From contig JNEU01001026.1 in NCBI GenBank assembly GCA_000697475.1, positions 1 through 64,000 of the forward strand: a stretch of DNA of 64,000 bases. The letters run 5' to 3'. The notes beneath the pieces were generated by a model, which saw only the letters and a list, made by a program, of their open reading frames with translations, did no database searches and had not been told where the DNA came from. The position numbers were made by a program, and so were the translations under genes. Of this stretch, positions 11,269 through 22,389 are shown in pieces. The stretch's first letter is position 1. Each line of letters opens with the position of its first letter. The stretch comes from Lichtheimia corymbifera B2541 (taxonomy: Eukaryota; Mucoromycota; Mucoromycetes; Mucorales; Lichtheimiaceae).

Positions 11269-11793
11269 TTACCATTGCAATGCTTTATTTTCTTTGACAG
11301 GACAAGAATCAGATGGAACTGGACAAATATTGAGAGTAGAAATCCCACCTCCTGAACGACCCCCTTTCTCTAATGCAAATTCCCAATAATGTAAAGTGCA
11401 CATCAGCACAGGCCCGATCTCTGGAGGATACTCGTCTTCAGCTATCTCGCCCAAGTAGCTTAAATCTGCTCCTGCATGTGGACAATATCGATCAGCTGTA
11501 TATTTACGTCCATCGCTCAAAGTCAGTAGTATCCGTTCGTTGTCAGATGGATCCACTTCAATTGTTGGTTCTTTTTTTGCATCATCAACATCATCATTCT
11601 TTTCATCAGTGGACACCGTGCCTGAGACCGGCTCTTGTTTTGTTGGCTGTGGGGGTTGTTCCTGCGTCGCTTCTCTTGATAAAGACTGAGTGCCGGCTGG
11701 TTTCTCTTGTTCTATGGGTTGCTGATTGACGCTCGATTCATTGCCATTCTCTGGTTCATTGACTCGCTTGTAACGTATAGTGGGAACGAACAT
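11269..11793 (-). CDS. Rieske [2Fe-2S] domain protein, 174 residues
   Basis: Small protein with a C-terminal Rieske domain, likely an electron-transfer or redox protein of unknown partner. The two cluster-binding boxes are visible: YCPHAGADL (Cys-x-His) and CTLHYWEF (Cys-x-x-His), 25 residues apart, which fits the Rieske spacing. The first half is hydrophilic and low in complexity (Gln, Glu, Pro, Ser), and there is no transmembrane anchor or clear targeting peptide. It is therefore not the cytochrome bc1 Rieske subunit, which has an N-terminal anchor and a disulfide-bearing CTHLGC box. The gene is a single exon from ATG 11793, converging on CCDC25 with only 16 bp between stops. A fungal Rieske ferredoxin-like protein is the best guess. 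Confidence 0.8.
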   Translation of the reverse strand: MFVPTIRYKRVNEPENGNESSVNQQPIEQEKPAGTQSLSREATQEQPPQPTKQEPVSGTVSTDEKNDDVDDAKKEPTIEVDPSDNERILLTLSDGRKYTADRYCPHAGADLSYLGEIAEDEYPPEIGPVLMCTLHYWEFALEKGGRSGGGISTLNICPVPSDSCPVKENKALQW

Positions 11794-11950
11794 TTGTCAT
11801 AAGAAAGCCACATCTCCGCCGATCATTTCAAGATCTACTAATATAAGATTGGGCTATAATCAGGTGACTTTGATGTAGATGGGGTGTGAGAGAAGGGATT
11901 GCGACTTTATTGTAGCGTTTTTACACAATGACATAAAGTTGGGTATTGGA

Positions 11951-13385
11951 TCAAGGCTTTGTAGTTGAAGAAGAGATGTTTTCAGATGTTAATGATGATG
12001 CTGGGGTGAGTAAGCTATCTGCCGTTGTACGCCTCCTTTTTGTAGGGCTTGCTACTGAATCCGCACTCTGACCATCCTCAGAACGTACGTCGTTTGTATC
12101 AGATTCCTCATCACTCAAAAGTTGTTTGACTTGTTCACGCCCTCGTACTACTGCTCCAGCTGAATGTTGACCTGCATTTGATAAAAGTTCTCCCTGGAGA
12201 CCCAAATTTTCCTTGCCGATCAATGACTGATGCACATGCTCAATCGATTTGAAATATTTGACCGTCTGCCATTCTTGAGTTAAATCCCCCTTTCCAGATC
12301 TTCAGCCCAGTCGATATATTCCTATCACTCACGTACCTTAACATGTAATTCCAATGTTGCATCTTCATCGCAGACGATAAGTCCTTTTGGGTGCATTTGG
12401 ATAGCTGATACAGTCCACATATGGTTGACACCTTCTTCAACACATTTTGCTAGAGCAATACTACACAACAACGATATGAATGAGAAAAAGGGGAGCACCT
12501 TTGGAAAAGAAAACTTCACTCTCTTACCTCTTATGGGCACCTGTAATGATAATACATACTTCACGGGCATCCATGATAGTCCTAATGGGTCATCATGTGA
12601 GTAAATCCATTGTTTCATAGGAGAACGCATAGTCGATACATACGCTACACCGACAGTTAATGCCAATTTCGGAACTTTAGTAATGTCACCATCGAAGAAT
12701 CTTGCATTGGCGATGATTGTTTCATAAGCTAAGGTCTTGACACGGGTGCGAGAAGTAAGAGATGATCCCGGTTCGTTGAATGCAATATGGCCATCAGGTC
12801 CTATACCACCAAGGAACAATTCGATACCACCATGAGCTAGGATAGAAGCCTCGTAACGTCGACATTCCTCATCCAAATCTGCTGCATTGCCATCGAGTAC
12901 GTGGATATTTTCAGGTAGAATGTCGATATGTTGAAATAGATGAGTCCACATGAAGGAATAATAGGATTCAGGATGGTCGCTGTTATCCGTTTATGCAACA
13001 AAAAAAAATAAATGTGTGTGTGAGCATTTTCTCTATCACTATGGGAACCCCAAGTCGGAGGGAACGAATAGCCCATTGACGCATGATCCTTACCGCGGAA
13101 TACCCACGTATTCATCCATATTGAAGGTAACCACATTTTTGAAGGATAATTCCCCAGTCTTGCAAAAGTCGGCTAAGCGTCGATAACATCCAATCGGTGA
13201 AGACCCTGTTGGAAGGCCGAGTACAAAAGGTCTTTCCTTGGTAGGTTGAAACTGCTTGATTCGTTCCTTGATGTAGTGTGCTAATGAATACCACTCCATG
13301 AGTGCCAGTTATTTCATAATGGACGTCTCTCCGTACCTATCCAAGAAGATACTTCTTCGTAATCTTGTCGAACAACAAGTCTCAT
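11951..13385 (-). CDS. Glucosamine-6-phosphate deaminase with C-terminal tail
   Basis: Converts glucosamine 6-phosphate to fructose 6-phosphate and ammonia, a step in use of N-acetylglucosamine from chitin. ATG 13385 gives [16 protein letters not shown] on a 49-nt first exon. Conserved stretches include [79 protein letters not shown] and [19 protein letters not shown], holding the catalytic Asp, Glu and His residues of the family. The core ends near residue 260 of about 354. Roughly 90 extra residues follow, acidic and Ser-rich, with an NLS-like patch PTKRRR. I saw no neighbouring gene for N-acetylglucosamine uptake or deacetylation. Confidence 0.93.
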
Positions 13386-13661
13386 TAAGTATAAGCAACT
13401 GTGTATATAGGAGAAAAGTAGGTGGAAGAAACGCTTGTTCCGCGGAATTGGTGAGCTCGCGTTACTAACTGTATTTGCTCCGTTTGAAAAACCACTACCA
13501 CAGGCTATAGTGAACCCTATATCGTTTATTGTTTATCGATGTTTGATCAATCATGATACCAAAAATATAAAAGTCACTACACCACCATCATCATTGCTAT
13601 CAATTTGGTCTTTTAAAATGCTGTACAAGTAGCGGTTGCTATGGCAAGGGCACCTTTATGT

Positions 13662-13916
13662 TTATTTATTGCTCTGTTCAAGACTCTTAATTCTGTTTTC
13701 CAGTTGTGTGATTTGATCTTCAGCCTCCTCACGATATTCTTGATATTCTAAATGTTGCCAAAGTAGTTGCCAAGCTAGTGCTGTAGCCGATGCCAGTACT
13801 GTGCACTTGACGATGGGCGTGCCGTATCGATAATAAGCCGATCCTCCTCCATTCACCGAGGAAGCGGAATAGCATCGCTTTTGAACACCTTGTCGTATAA
13901 CCGATCTGAACAACAT
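13662..13916 (-). CDS. Small mitochondrial-type membrane protein, 84 residues
   Basis: Function unknown. A single exon begins with an Arg-rich, acid-free leader (MLFRSVIRQGVQKRCYSASS) that looks like a mitochondrial presequence with a typical processing-site environment. One hydrophobic segment follows (VKCTVLASATALAWQLLW). The protein ends in a short coiled coil (QITQLENRIKSLEQ). A leader, one helix and a coiled coil suggest an inner-membrane assembly factor or small complex subunit, but I cannot place it in a family. Confidence 0.7.
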   Translation of the reverse strand: MLFRSVIRQGVQKRCYSASSVNGGGSAYYRYGTPIVKCTVLASATALAWQLLWQHLEYQEYREEAEDQITQLENRIKSLEQSNK

Positions 13917-14360
13917 TGACTGACTAGCTGTATGGAATGGGTGAATCTGTGAGCTTCCAGGTGCAAGTAGTAGTAATAGTAATAGTAGTAGGAGTAGTAG
14001 CAGCAGTAGTAGTACCTAGCCTTGCAACAAGAAAGAAAAGACTTGCGGGACTTGGAATTCTTTACGCGTTCAAGTTATCAACCCCAGCATTAATGGATGA
14101 TGGTGGACTCCCTTGCCAGATTGAAGACAGAATATAAAAGAGATAGGATATCGAGTTCTCAAATAATAGTAAACATGATGTGCTTTATCAAGTATTGTTA
14201 TCAATGAAGTCTGCTAGTATGCTGTTCTGAAAAGTGGTAAATAGTAGCCGCCGCACCCGAGAAATCCCAAGTTGTTGTCAGCTGGTGAAATAAGGAAGGA
14301 AGCGGGGTGTTCACTTTGCTGGATCCACAACCAGAACAACTCATTGACGATAAACCTCCA
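13917..14360. other. Divergent promoter region with triplet repeat
   Basis: Lies between the small mitochondrial gene and INTS9, which diverge. It contains an imperfect GTA/GCA triplet repeat at 13966..14014. A GTG-started extension of the INTS9 frame to 14307 is not needed by the family alignment. Confidence 0.5.
13966..14014. repeat. Imperfect GTA-type trinucleotide repeat
   Basis: About sixteen triplets, mostly GTA/AGT with a few variants, lie in the divergent promoter region. It is a simple repeat. Confidence 0.85.
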
Positions 14361-16456
14361 ATGAAGATCCAGTGCCTTGATTTCGCTAATGGCTCCTCAA
14401 AGACTTTCCTTCTTCGAACACACCAGAATACCATTCTCTTCAATTGTCCATTGGAAAGTCGGCTACTTGAAGAATTACGGGGTTCCTCGCGTCCACCTTC
14501 GCTCTCACAATCCTCGTCCTCCTCACGACAAGCACCAGTCCTAGGATCGATCCTGTCGACATTCACCAATGCTCATAGTAAACGACTGCTTGATATGGAA
14601 TACACGGCAGCACAATCCCAGGCTGAAAGTATTAGCGTGTTCAGAACAGCCAACCTGGATCTTGTGGATATCAGCAATATCGATGTCGTTATTATTGCCA
14701 ACAGCGACATGATGCTTGGTCTACCGTTCTTGACTGAGTATCTTGGTTACAAGGGAAGGATTTATGCAACAGCACCGAGTATAGAGTTTGCAAGGTCTGT
14801 GTTTGTGATTTGTGTATGTGCATCGTTGATATCAAAGTGCTCATTTTATGCATGTCGATGGTTTAGACAGCGGATGGAGGAATTGATCGCTTATCATGGA
14901 ACATCGGGCACGTATACTCAGCCAGGCTCGTCAATTGGAAGCATGCCTACAGGCACTGTTGCAGAAGGATGGCGTTTCTTGTACACAATGAATAATGTTC
15001 GCGCATGTCTTGACAAGGTGCAATCCGTTGGTTATTTGCAAGAGATTGTATGTATATGCTTGCTTGTTTTTCTTTTGGCTCTCGATGTTAATCCTCATTT
15101 ATATTATATTTAGTCACTTTTCTCAGCTCTCAAATTTACGGCACACAGCTCAGGCTATGCATTGGGAGCAGCAAATTGGGTTCTTGAAGCTAGTGAACGC
15201 AAGATCGCCTTATTATCAACTTCGAGCGCTGTTCCAGATCGACATCCACAACCCTTTGATCCTTCAGCTTTCAACAACGCAAACGTGATTCTTGTCAGCG
15301 ACACCCGGAGTGAGATACCAGGCGATAGGGTTGATTTGCTACATATACGTGAAAGGATTAAGGCTAGAGCAGGTAAAGCAAAAGAATATATCATTGACTC
15401 TTCTGTTCATTAATGACATTTATATAGGATCGGCGCTTCATACAAGGCAAAATCTCTTATTTCCTATATCAACAACGCGTGCTTTATTTGACATTCTGGA
15501 GGATTTACGGATATACTTTTCAGCAATGGGCTTAGAAGCTAGCACGGATGCTGGTTTTCCTCATATCTACGTATTAAGTCCTGTATCGAAGATGAGCCTT
15601 GAATATGCCAACATTTGCGGTGAATGGTAAGTTGTACACTTATATGACGCGGAATGCCTTCTTATACAAATTTTTGCAGGATGACACCTGATCACCATGT
15701 TAATCTGTATGAAGCGGTGGCTCCTTTGGGATATGCAAAGCTGGTCAAGTCAGGGGTGCTGAAGGCTATCAAATCAGTTGCATCCACCCCAAATGTAAAA
15801 TATGACCTTGAAGAACCATGTATCATGTTTGCTGGTGACTACACATGCCTTGCACGAGGGCCTATCGCCTCACTTTTGAGAAACGGTTCAAAGAATAGTA
15901 ATACCCTGTGTGTGATTACAGGTAAGTGGATTGCTTTTAAAGAGCATATCGCTGGAATACTAACGTCAAATGGTTAGAAAAAGATACCCCCACACTATCA
16001 GATATTGCCATGCCTATGGAGACGATCATTTACGATCCACGAATGAGTTTATTGGATATGGCTTCGTCTATTATAACGCACAATCAAGCAATTCCACCAC
16101 AGCATATCATCATCCCCAGCGCCCTGGAATCCATGGAAGTCAAAAAGGAACTTGAGCAGATACTTGGCAGCCATATCCATGTGTATAGCCCTGGCGAGAT
16201 ACTCAACATCGAACTTGATCGTCCTTGGGAAAAACTGATGATCACTGAAGAGGTAAGTCACTAATAAAAAAGAGTATGCATACGGCGATCTTGATACGAT
16301 ATTATATAGCTCTCATCCGACATATGTCTTGAACCATTCCCACTCAATAACAGCATTGCGTGCGCCGGTGTTATGGGAGAAGTAGTACTCTTCAATAATC
16401 GTCTCGAATTACGTCCAGTGACATCTTATTTTGATCAAAACTTTGGGCGAGAATGA
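14361..16456 (+). CDS. Integrator complex subunit 9 (INTS9) homologue
   Basis: Catalytically inactive metallo-beta-lactamase/beta-CASP protein that in animals pairs with the INTS11 endonuclease in Pol II transcript cleavage. Seven exons (14361..14794, 14867..15047, 15114..15372, 15428..15626, 15680..15921, 15978..16252, 16310..16456) join in frame to 578 residues. ATG 14361 matches the animal start. INTS9-like stretches include SNIDVVIIANSDMMLGLPFL, LTEYLGYKGRIYATAPSIEF, HSSGYALGAANWVLEAS and VPDRHPQPFDPSAF, then LSPVSKMSLEYANICGEWM. The HxHxDH metal motif is absent: SDMM stands where active relatives have HFHLDH, as in INTS9. It is shorter than the human protein (658 residues), mainly at the C-terminus. 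CPSF100 is the alternative, but the wording favours INTS9. Confidence 0.85.
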
Positions 16457-16550
16457 AGAATAAAAAAGATGCGATGGTTTGACAAAATTGGCTTATAATG
16501 TTCCATTCCCTCATACCTCGGGTTGCCCTTTTCACCCCGCTTATCTCGCT

Positions 16551-17625
16551 ATGTCAGCTTTATTTCCTCTCCAGCTATCGTCTCTGGCACCTATCCAGGA
16601 CACCCCTCAACAGGCTTTATTATCCAAGGCCGTCAAGCAATGCATCGAGTCGCAATGCGACAAGCTGATTATGGTCATCCGCTTCGAACAAGCCATTTCC
16701 AATATCGACGCTAAATGGGGCCAGTTGCAAGCACTACTTTGCTCACTCTATGTCACTCAACTGCAGGCTTCATATGCCATGGAAAAGCCGCTGTTTGATT
16801 TCACAGTTGTATTTGAATCATGGGCAGGATACAACGTGGGATTGAGACCTGATTTGAAAATGATATTCACCACCACTACCCAAGGTAATATGTAAAGCAA
16901 TAATTGAGGTAAATAATATGCATATTCATTCAGTGAATAGATCTCAACGAGGCGCAAAAGTTGAATACAGAGAGGCAGAAGCATGATATCCAAACTATGG
17001 AAGTTGTGACCTTGACCTTGCCAGGATACATTGATCAATCCATCCAACAAAGCACTCAAGATGTTACGGAGAAACTCGACGCGTTCGACCGTGTGGCAGT
17101 AGGCGGAACTTTTGATCATTTGCATGCTGGCCATAAGATCTTGCTTACAATGACAGCTTTGCTTGCCAACAAGAGCGTGGTAGTTGGTGTAACAGGTGAG
17201 CTTAGATGATGATTTCATGTTTGACATACATACTCACACGTTGGATAATTCAATTAGACGATGTCATGCTCCAATCCAAAAAGTTCCATGACCAAATCGA
17301 ATCCATTGACCAACGCATCAACAACGTGCGAGCTTTTCTTGACACCATTCGACATGGACTTATATTTGATATTGTGCCGATAACGGATCCATTTGGCCCA
17401 ACCATTACCGATTCTACAATCCAAGCGCTTGTGTGTTCGAAAGAAACAGAAAAAGGAGGAGATGCAGTGAATACTGAACGATCAAAACGGGACTTTCCGC
17501 CCTTAGCACTACGGCTCATTGATGTCATTTCATCGGATAAGGTGTCTATAGCTGGTCAGGACATGGTCGATCTCAAGATAAGTTCAACTTGGATTAGAAA
17601 ATATATAGCAGAGCATGATCAATAG
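16551..17625 (+). CDS. Phosphopantetheine adenylyltransferase (Cab4-type)
   Basis: Fourth step of coenzyme A synthesis: 4'-phosphopantetheine plus ATP gives dephospho-CoA. Three exons (16551..16884, 16941..17195, 17258..17625) give 318 residues. The nucleotidyltransferase domain starts with VAVGGTFDHLHAGHKILL, containing the HxGH motif. Then come VVVGVTDDVMLQSKKF, the region IVPITDPFGPTI and the ISSTWIRK motif near the C-terminus. The N-terminal half lacks the dephospho-CoA kinase domain of animal CoA synthase, so this is the fungal single-function type. The ATG at 16551 follows a pyrimidine-rich leader; the upstream open frame has no ATG. The gene starts only 94 bp after the INTS9 stop, head to tail. 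Confidence 0.9.
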
Positions 17626-17659
17626 TATAGATGATATATTTTATTGTACTAGTAAAGTG

Positions 17660-18244
17660 TCATTACTATGCTTACTTTAATGAAGACTTCCTTGACATGT
17701 CATTTGCATATATTGGCCAGTAAAAGTCACGTACGTTGCAAGCTTTCATCGTCCTCATCTAAAAATGGTTACAAACTTTGATTGTGATTATCATTATCAT
17801 GCGTGGCCTTACATGATAGCAAACAACAACAACGATTCGCTCATAAAATTCATTGTCTTCTATTAATACGTCATAGCCATTCGCATCGAAAAATGACATA
17901 TGGCTGTGACACCATGCTTCAATGATCTACTAAAGGGTACGAGAGTGGTCGTTGCATTCTATCCATTTCGGATGATATCTTCCTTATAGCAGTAACAAGG
18001 AAGCAGAGCATGTAATATTGTTTCTTGCTTCCAAAACAAAATTCATCCTAGGAGGTCAGGAGGAAGTCATTTCGGCGATCAAATACGTGGCTATCCAATC
18101 TTTTGAATCGGGTATCCCTTTCGAGAAAGTGGCTCGAGTCTATTTACCAACATTTTCATCCTGATTGCACCTTCTTGAAATCTACCGTCATCTACGTCAT
18201 TGAACCATTGGTGGTAAATTGCCCCGTTTATTCACGTTTATATA
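17660..18244 (-). other. Unresolved minus-strand gene-like segment, upstream of RdRP
   Basis: This interval between the adenylyltransferase stop and the RdRP start contains a probable spliced minus-strand gene that I could not assemble fully. The clearest exon (about 17925..17813) encodes AWCHSHMSFFDANGYDVL followed by IEDNEFYERIVVVVCYH. It ends at a good GTAAGG donor. The following intron has a TGTAAC branch-like site and a TTTTTAG acceptor, and a short acidic terminal exon follows. Upstream frames (for example DEFCFGSKKQYYMLCFL near 18045..17990) also look coding but need introns or one frameshift to connect. No family was recognised. The plus strand has competing open frames, so this may be chance. 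Confidence 0.35.
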
Positions 18245-21200
18245 ATGGCGCGCTCAAATCGAGGTATAGTGTATATAAGGTCAATATCTATTTTACATGT
18301 TTTAACCTGGGTCGCAGTAACCAACTCGCCACGGCTCGGAGGGAGCCGACAAGCACCCGATACACGATGCTTCAAAGTGCTTGGATTGCGGACAAATACA
18401 GTTGCTGCCAGTATTCGTGATGTATTCCAACGCTGGGGAACAGTGGAAAGAGTGGAACTCAACTTGGATGAAAACGAGATGCCAGATGGAACCGCTATTG
18501 TTCTATACAAGTACGTAGGTTATTTTTTAATGAATCAATCGTGCATCGATTCCTGATGACTTTTCGTAGACATCGCCCTTATAAACTCGAATTTACACCG
18601 AATGAAGTGTCTATCGACAGAAAACCGGTGAAAATTGAGACGGTCGAAGATGTGCAAAACACTGACTCGCTCTTTCGTGATGGACGAAGAAACCACCGTA
18701 CACGTGCATCTGCTAAAGCGTTATCCCTTGGTGTCATGGGTGGACCCACAACCTTTATCGAAGAGTGGAGCACTGAGAATGAGGTGGCAATGGTGATCAA
18801 TTATGACCGACGGCAAGTCCATATCTATTTCAACCAGTATCAAGAGAAATATCGCCTCGAGTTTTCATTCAAAGATATGGCGACGGGTGATATGCTCATT
18901 GAACGTGACAACAATACGACTTTTTTGACGATTGAGCTCAAATTCCCTGCGAGATATTGGCGACAAAATGCGAATGCTGTTCAAGAGACAACAACAAGCG
19001 TCGTCGTTGGTGGTCAATGGGAAAGGATTGTTGATATTCCACTTCATCGGGATGCAGGCAGTTCAAGATCTTCTCCAGAACCCACAAAGCGTAAACCTGT
19101 CATGCCATTGACTGAGCCTGGAAAAGCAAGACTTGGCGTTTGGACCACATATCGTCTCATGTTTAAGCCTGGTCCACGAGCTATGCAGCAATTTGAACAA
19201 ATGCTACGTGAGGCGGCTGAATATAACCTTGTGCCACGTGATACCCGCTTGAAGCGTCCCATCCTTGAAGTGGTCAACGCATCCAAATACGGCAAAATCA
19301 TTACACATGCCGATAGAACAGCAATTTTGAAGAACAACTTTGACGTGCTCTATATGCTCGAATCGCTTATTCTCTCACATCAACTTTGCGAGTACAATCT
19401 GGATGAGAATTTTTACAACACTATACGAGAGCTTGATCCTTACGTAGTCATCGGTGTCTTTGAAATCCTTGTGTTAAGCAAGAAACGTATATGGTCGCCG
19501 CTGCAAGCAATTGAGGAAATATTCAATCAGAGAGGTGTTAAAGTCAGTCACCAGCGACAAATCCCTCCTCATTGTGCACGCATACGAAAGATCACTGTCA
19601 CTCCTACGACCATGTACCTGCATGCACCGCAAACAGAGACCACCAACCGTGTCGTACGTCACTTTTCAAAATACGCCGATCGCTTTGTTCGTGTGCAATT
19701 CATTGATGATTGTGATGGCCGTATCAGTGCCAGTCATACAAAGCTGGGGAATGATGCAATCTATGATCGAATATTCAAAGTGCTTAAAAACGGGATCCAG
19801 ATTGGTACTCGACGTTACGACTTTTTAGCATTCTCAAGTGCGCAATTACGTGATCATGCTTGCTGGTTTTTCACGCCTACATCTGAGCTCGGCACAAATC
19901 AAATTCGTCAATGGATGGGCACGTTCTCTCAAGAAAAAATCGTTGCAAAACATGCAGTTCGAATGGGTCAGGTAATTATCATGTTCTCTTTTCTATGTTA
20001 AAGATAGCTAACATCCTATTGTTAGTGCTTCTCCTCTACACGACCGATTACTTGCCTTGAAAGAGACGAAGTTGAAACGGTGGATGATGTGATTCATAAT
20101 GGCTACACGTTCTCAGATGGCGTTGGCAAAATATCACCTGCTTTGGCGCATGAAGTAGCTCTCAAAATGGATCTCAAGACCGTTCCAAGTGCTTTTCAAT
20201 TCCGTTTTGGAGGAGCCAAAGGCGTTTTGACAGTATCCAATTTTCTGAAAGGCCGTAAAATCCAGCTACGCCCGAGTCAGATAAAGTTTCAATCGGATCA
20301 TTACACACTCGAGGTGATTCGGACATCAACATTGATTGCAGGTTATCTTAACCGTCAGGCCATCACTATCTTATCCACGCTTGGAGTACCTGACCAAGTC
20401 TTTATGGACAAGATGCAAAAAATCATCAACGGCATGAATCGCATGCTGAGCAATCCGACTGAAGCTATTCGCACATTAATGCGGAATATCGACGAATTTG
20501 GCACAGCTCGCACTATGGCTCGGATTATACAAGCAGGGTTTCTCGAGAAGCGTGATCCATATATTGTCAATATGATCAATGTGTTTCGTGTTAGTATGTT
20601 GAAGGATCTCAAGAAAAAGGCCAAGATCATGATTCCTAAGGGTGCATTCTTGCTTGGCGTGATGGACGAAACAAATACCTTAAAAGAAGGCGAGGTGTTT
20701 TGTCAGATATCAGAGGCCGACATGACTTCAAATGCTCCAAAACGACGTATTATTACAGGCGAAACGGTCGTGTTCCGCAACCCTTGTTTCCACCCAGGAG
20801 ATATTCGCGTGCTTCAGGCTGTAGACGTTCCTCAGCTTCGGCATCTTTGTGATGTACTGGTTTTTCCCGCACAAGGATATCGAGACATTCCCAGCATGTG
20901 TTCAGGAGGAGATCTTGATGGAGATGATTATACGTAAGTATTTTGCTATAATAGAATGCGACATAATAATAACGAGTATTCCCTGTATAGAATATTTTGG
21001 GATCAGGATCTTATACCAAAGGTCAAAAATTATGACCCAATGGAATACAAAGCCGACGAACCACTCCGAGTGGATGAAGTCAAGATTTCTCACATTCAAA
21101 AGTTCTTTGTGAACTATATCAACAATGACAACCTTGGTCAAATCGCAAACGCTCACTTGGCAACGGCGGATAGGTCAGCTAAAGGGGCGTTGGATGGTGC

Positions 21201-22268
21201 ATGCTTACGTCTTGCACAGCTACATTCATTGGCTGTTGGTAAGTGATGGATGAGCATAGGTAAATAATGGCTTTCTAACGTGATGATTCAGATTTTCCCA
21301 AGAGCGGTAAACCTGCCAAATTTGAGAATGATCTACGGGTGCGCGTTTTCCCAGATTTTATGCAGAAAAAAGACAAGGATATGTATGAGTCACAAAAGGT
21401 GCTTGGCAGGATATTCCGTGCAATCGACAAAGCTGATTACAAGGAATACAAAACTCAACTCACGGAGGTTACTGCATATGATCCTCGCTTACGAGTACCA
21501 GGAATGGAGCGATACATTGCCGAGGCACGTGAGCTGAAGAGGGATTATAATCAAGATGTCTTTGCGTTGATGAATCAACATGGTGTGCAAACCGAGGCTG
21601 AGCTCATGTCAGGCTATGTTGTCAAGTGGCTGAAAAAGGGCAACCGCAAAAGTAATCACGAGATCCAAAAGCAGACAATGACGGCTGTTGCAACCATGAA
21701 AGCCACCTGGAGGAGAAGATTCGAATACGACTTTTTGGTTGGTAACGATAAAACCATTGGCAAAGATCAAACGTCGGATTTGGAAGCAAAAGCCGCTGCT
21801 TGGTACTACGTTACCTATCATCCTGAAGAGCAAGTAAGAGACACGTCTGTAGAAGGCAAGTTCCTTAGCTTCCCTTGGGTGGTTGATGATTATCTATGTG
21901 AGATTGCGCGCAAGAATAATAATCGTGTACCTGCTGAAGATCAAACTCGAGCTGTTGATGACGAGCTGGTGCAAAGGCTTAGCCTCGAACAAGCTAGCCG
22001 GAAGCCAGATGGCTTTTTCATGACATTTGAGGAGGACACCGACCTTAGTGACTTTGAGGCTGAGGATGAGCAGCTCAGCGATGATGATGAAGCAATTCCA
22101 ACAGACGTACTATCGCTTAAACATATCTCACTTCAATCCCAACAACAACAGCAACAACAACAGCAGCAGCAGCTCCAAGAACACAAACAGCCTAAAAAGT
22201 CCGATGGCCACCGTACACTTAATGTCAATGCCACAGAAGAGGAGCTTGCCGAAGCATTATTATCGTAA
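18245..22268 (+). CDS. RNA-dependent RNA polymerase (RNAi/quelling type)
   Basis: Eukaryotic cellular RdRP that makes double-stranded RNA for Dicer in RNA silencing. Six exons (18245..18263, 18318..18510, 18570..19971, 20026..20933, 20991..21238, 21292..22268) join to 1248 residues. An RRM-like fold is suggested near residues 30-75 (FKVLGLRTNTVAASIRDVF). The catalytic region contains YTFSDGVGKIS, FRFGGAKGVL and the signature CSGGDLDGDDYTIFWD, with the DLDGD aspartates at residues 834-838. The conserved AVDFPKSGKP stretch follows. The C-terminus has an acidic stretch and an 11-Gln run. The first intron is a multiple of three, so its retention would keep the frame. Mucor has RdRP1 and RdRP2; I cannot say which this resembles more. 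Confidence 0.95.
22140..22172 (+). repeat. CAA/CAG repeat encoding polyglutamine in RdRP
   Basis: Eleven consecutive CAA/CAG codons encode Gln near the RdRP C-terminus, about 31 residues from the end. The mixture of CAA and CAG suggests an older, partly stabilised tract. Confidence 0.95.
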
Positions 22269-22389
22269 TTTCGCTTTTTCCATTTACTCCCCAAATTCAC
22301 CACATGCTTAAAGTACCTTTACCCAATACATACACTGCACAATAATGATTACACATTATACATGTTCTATTATGATCGCTATTTTAATG

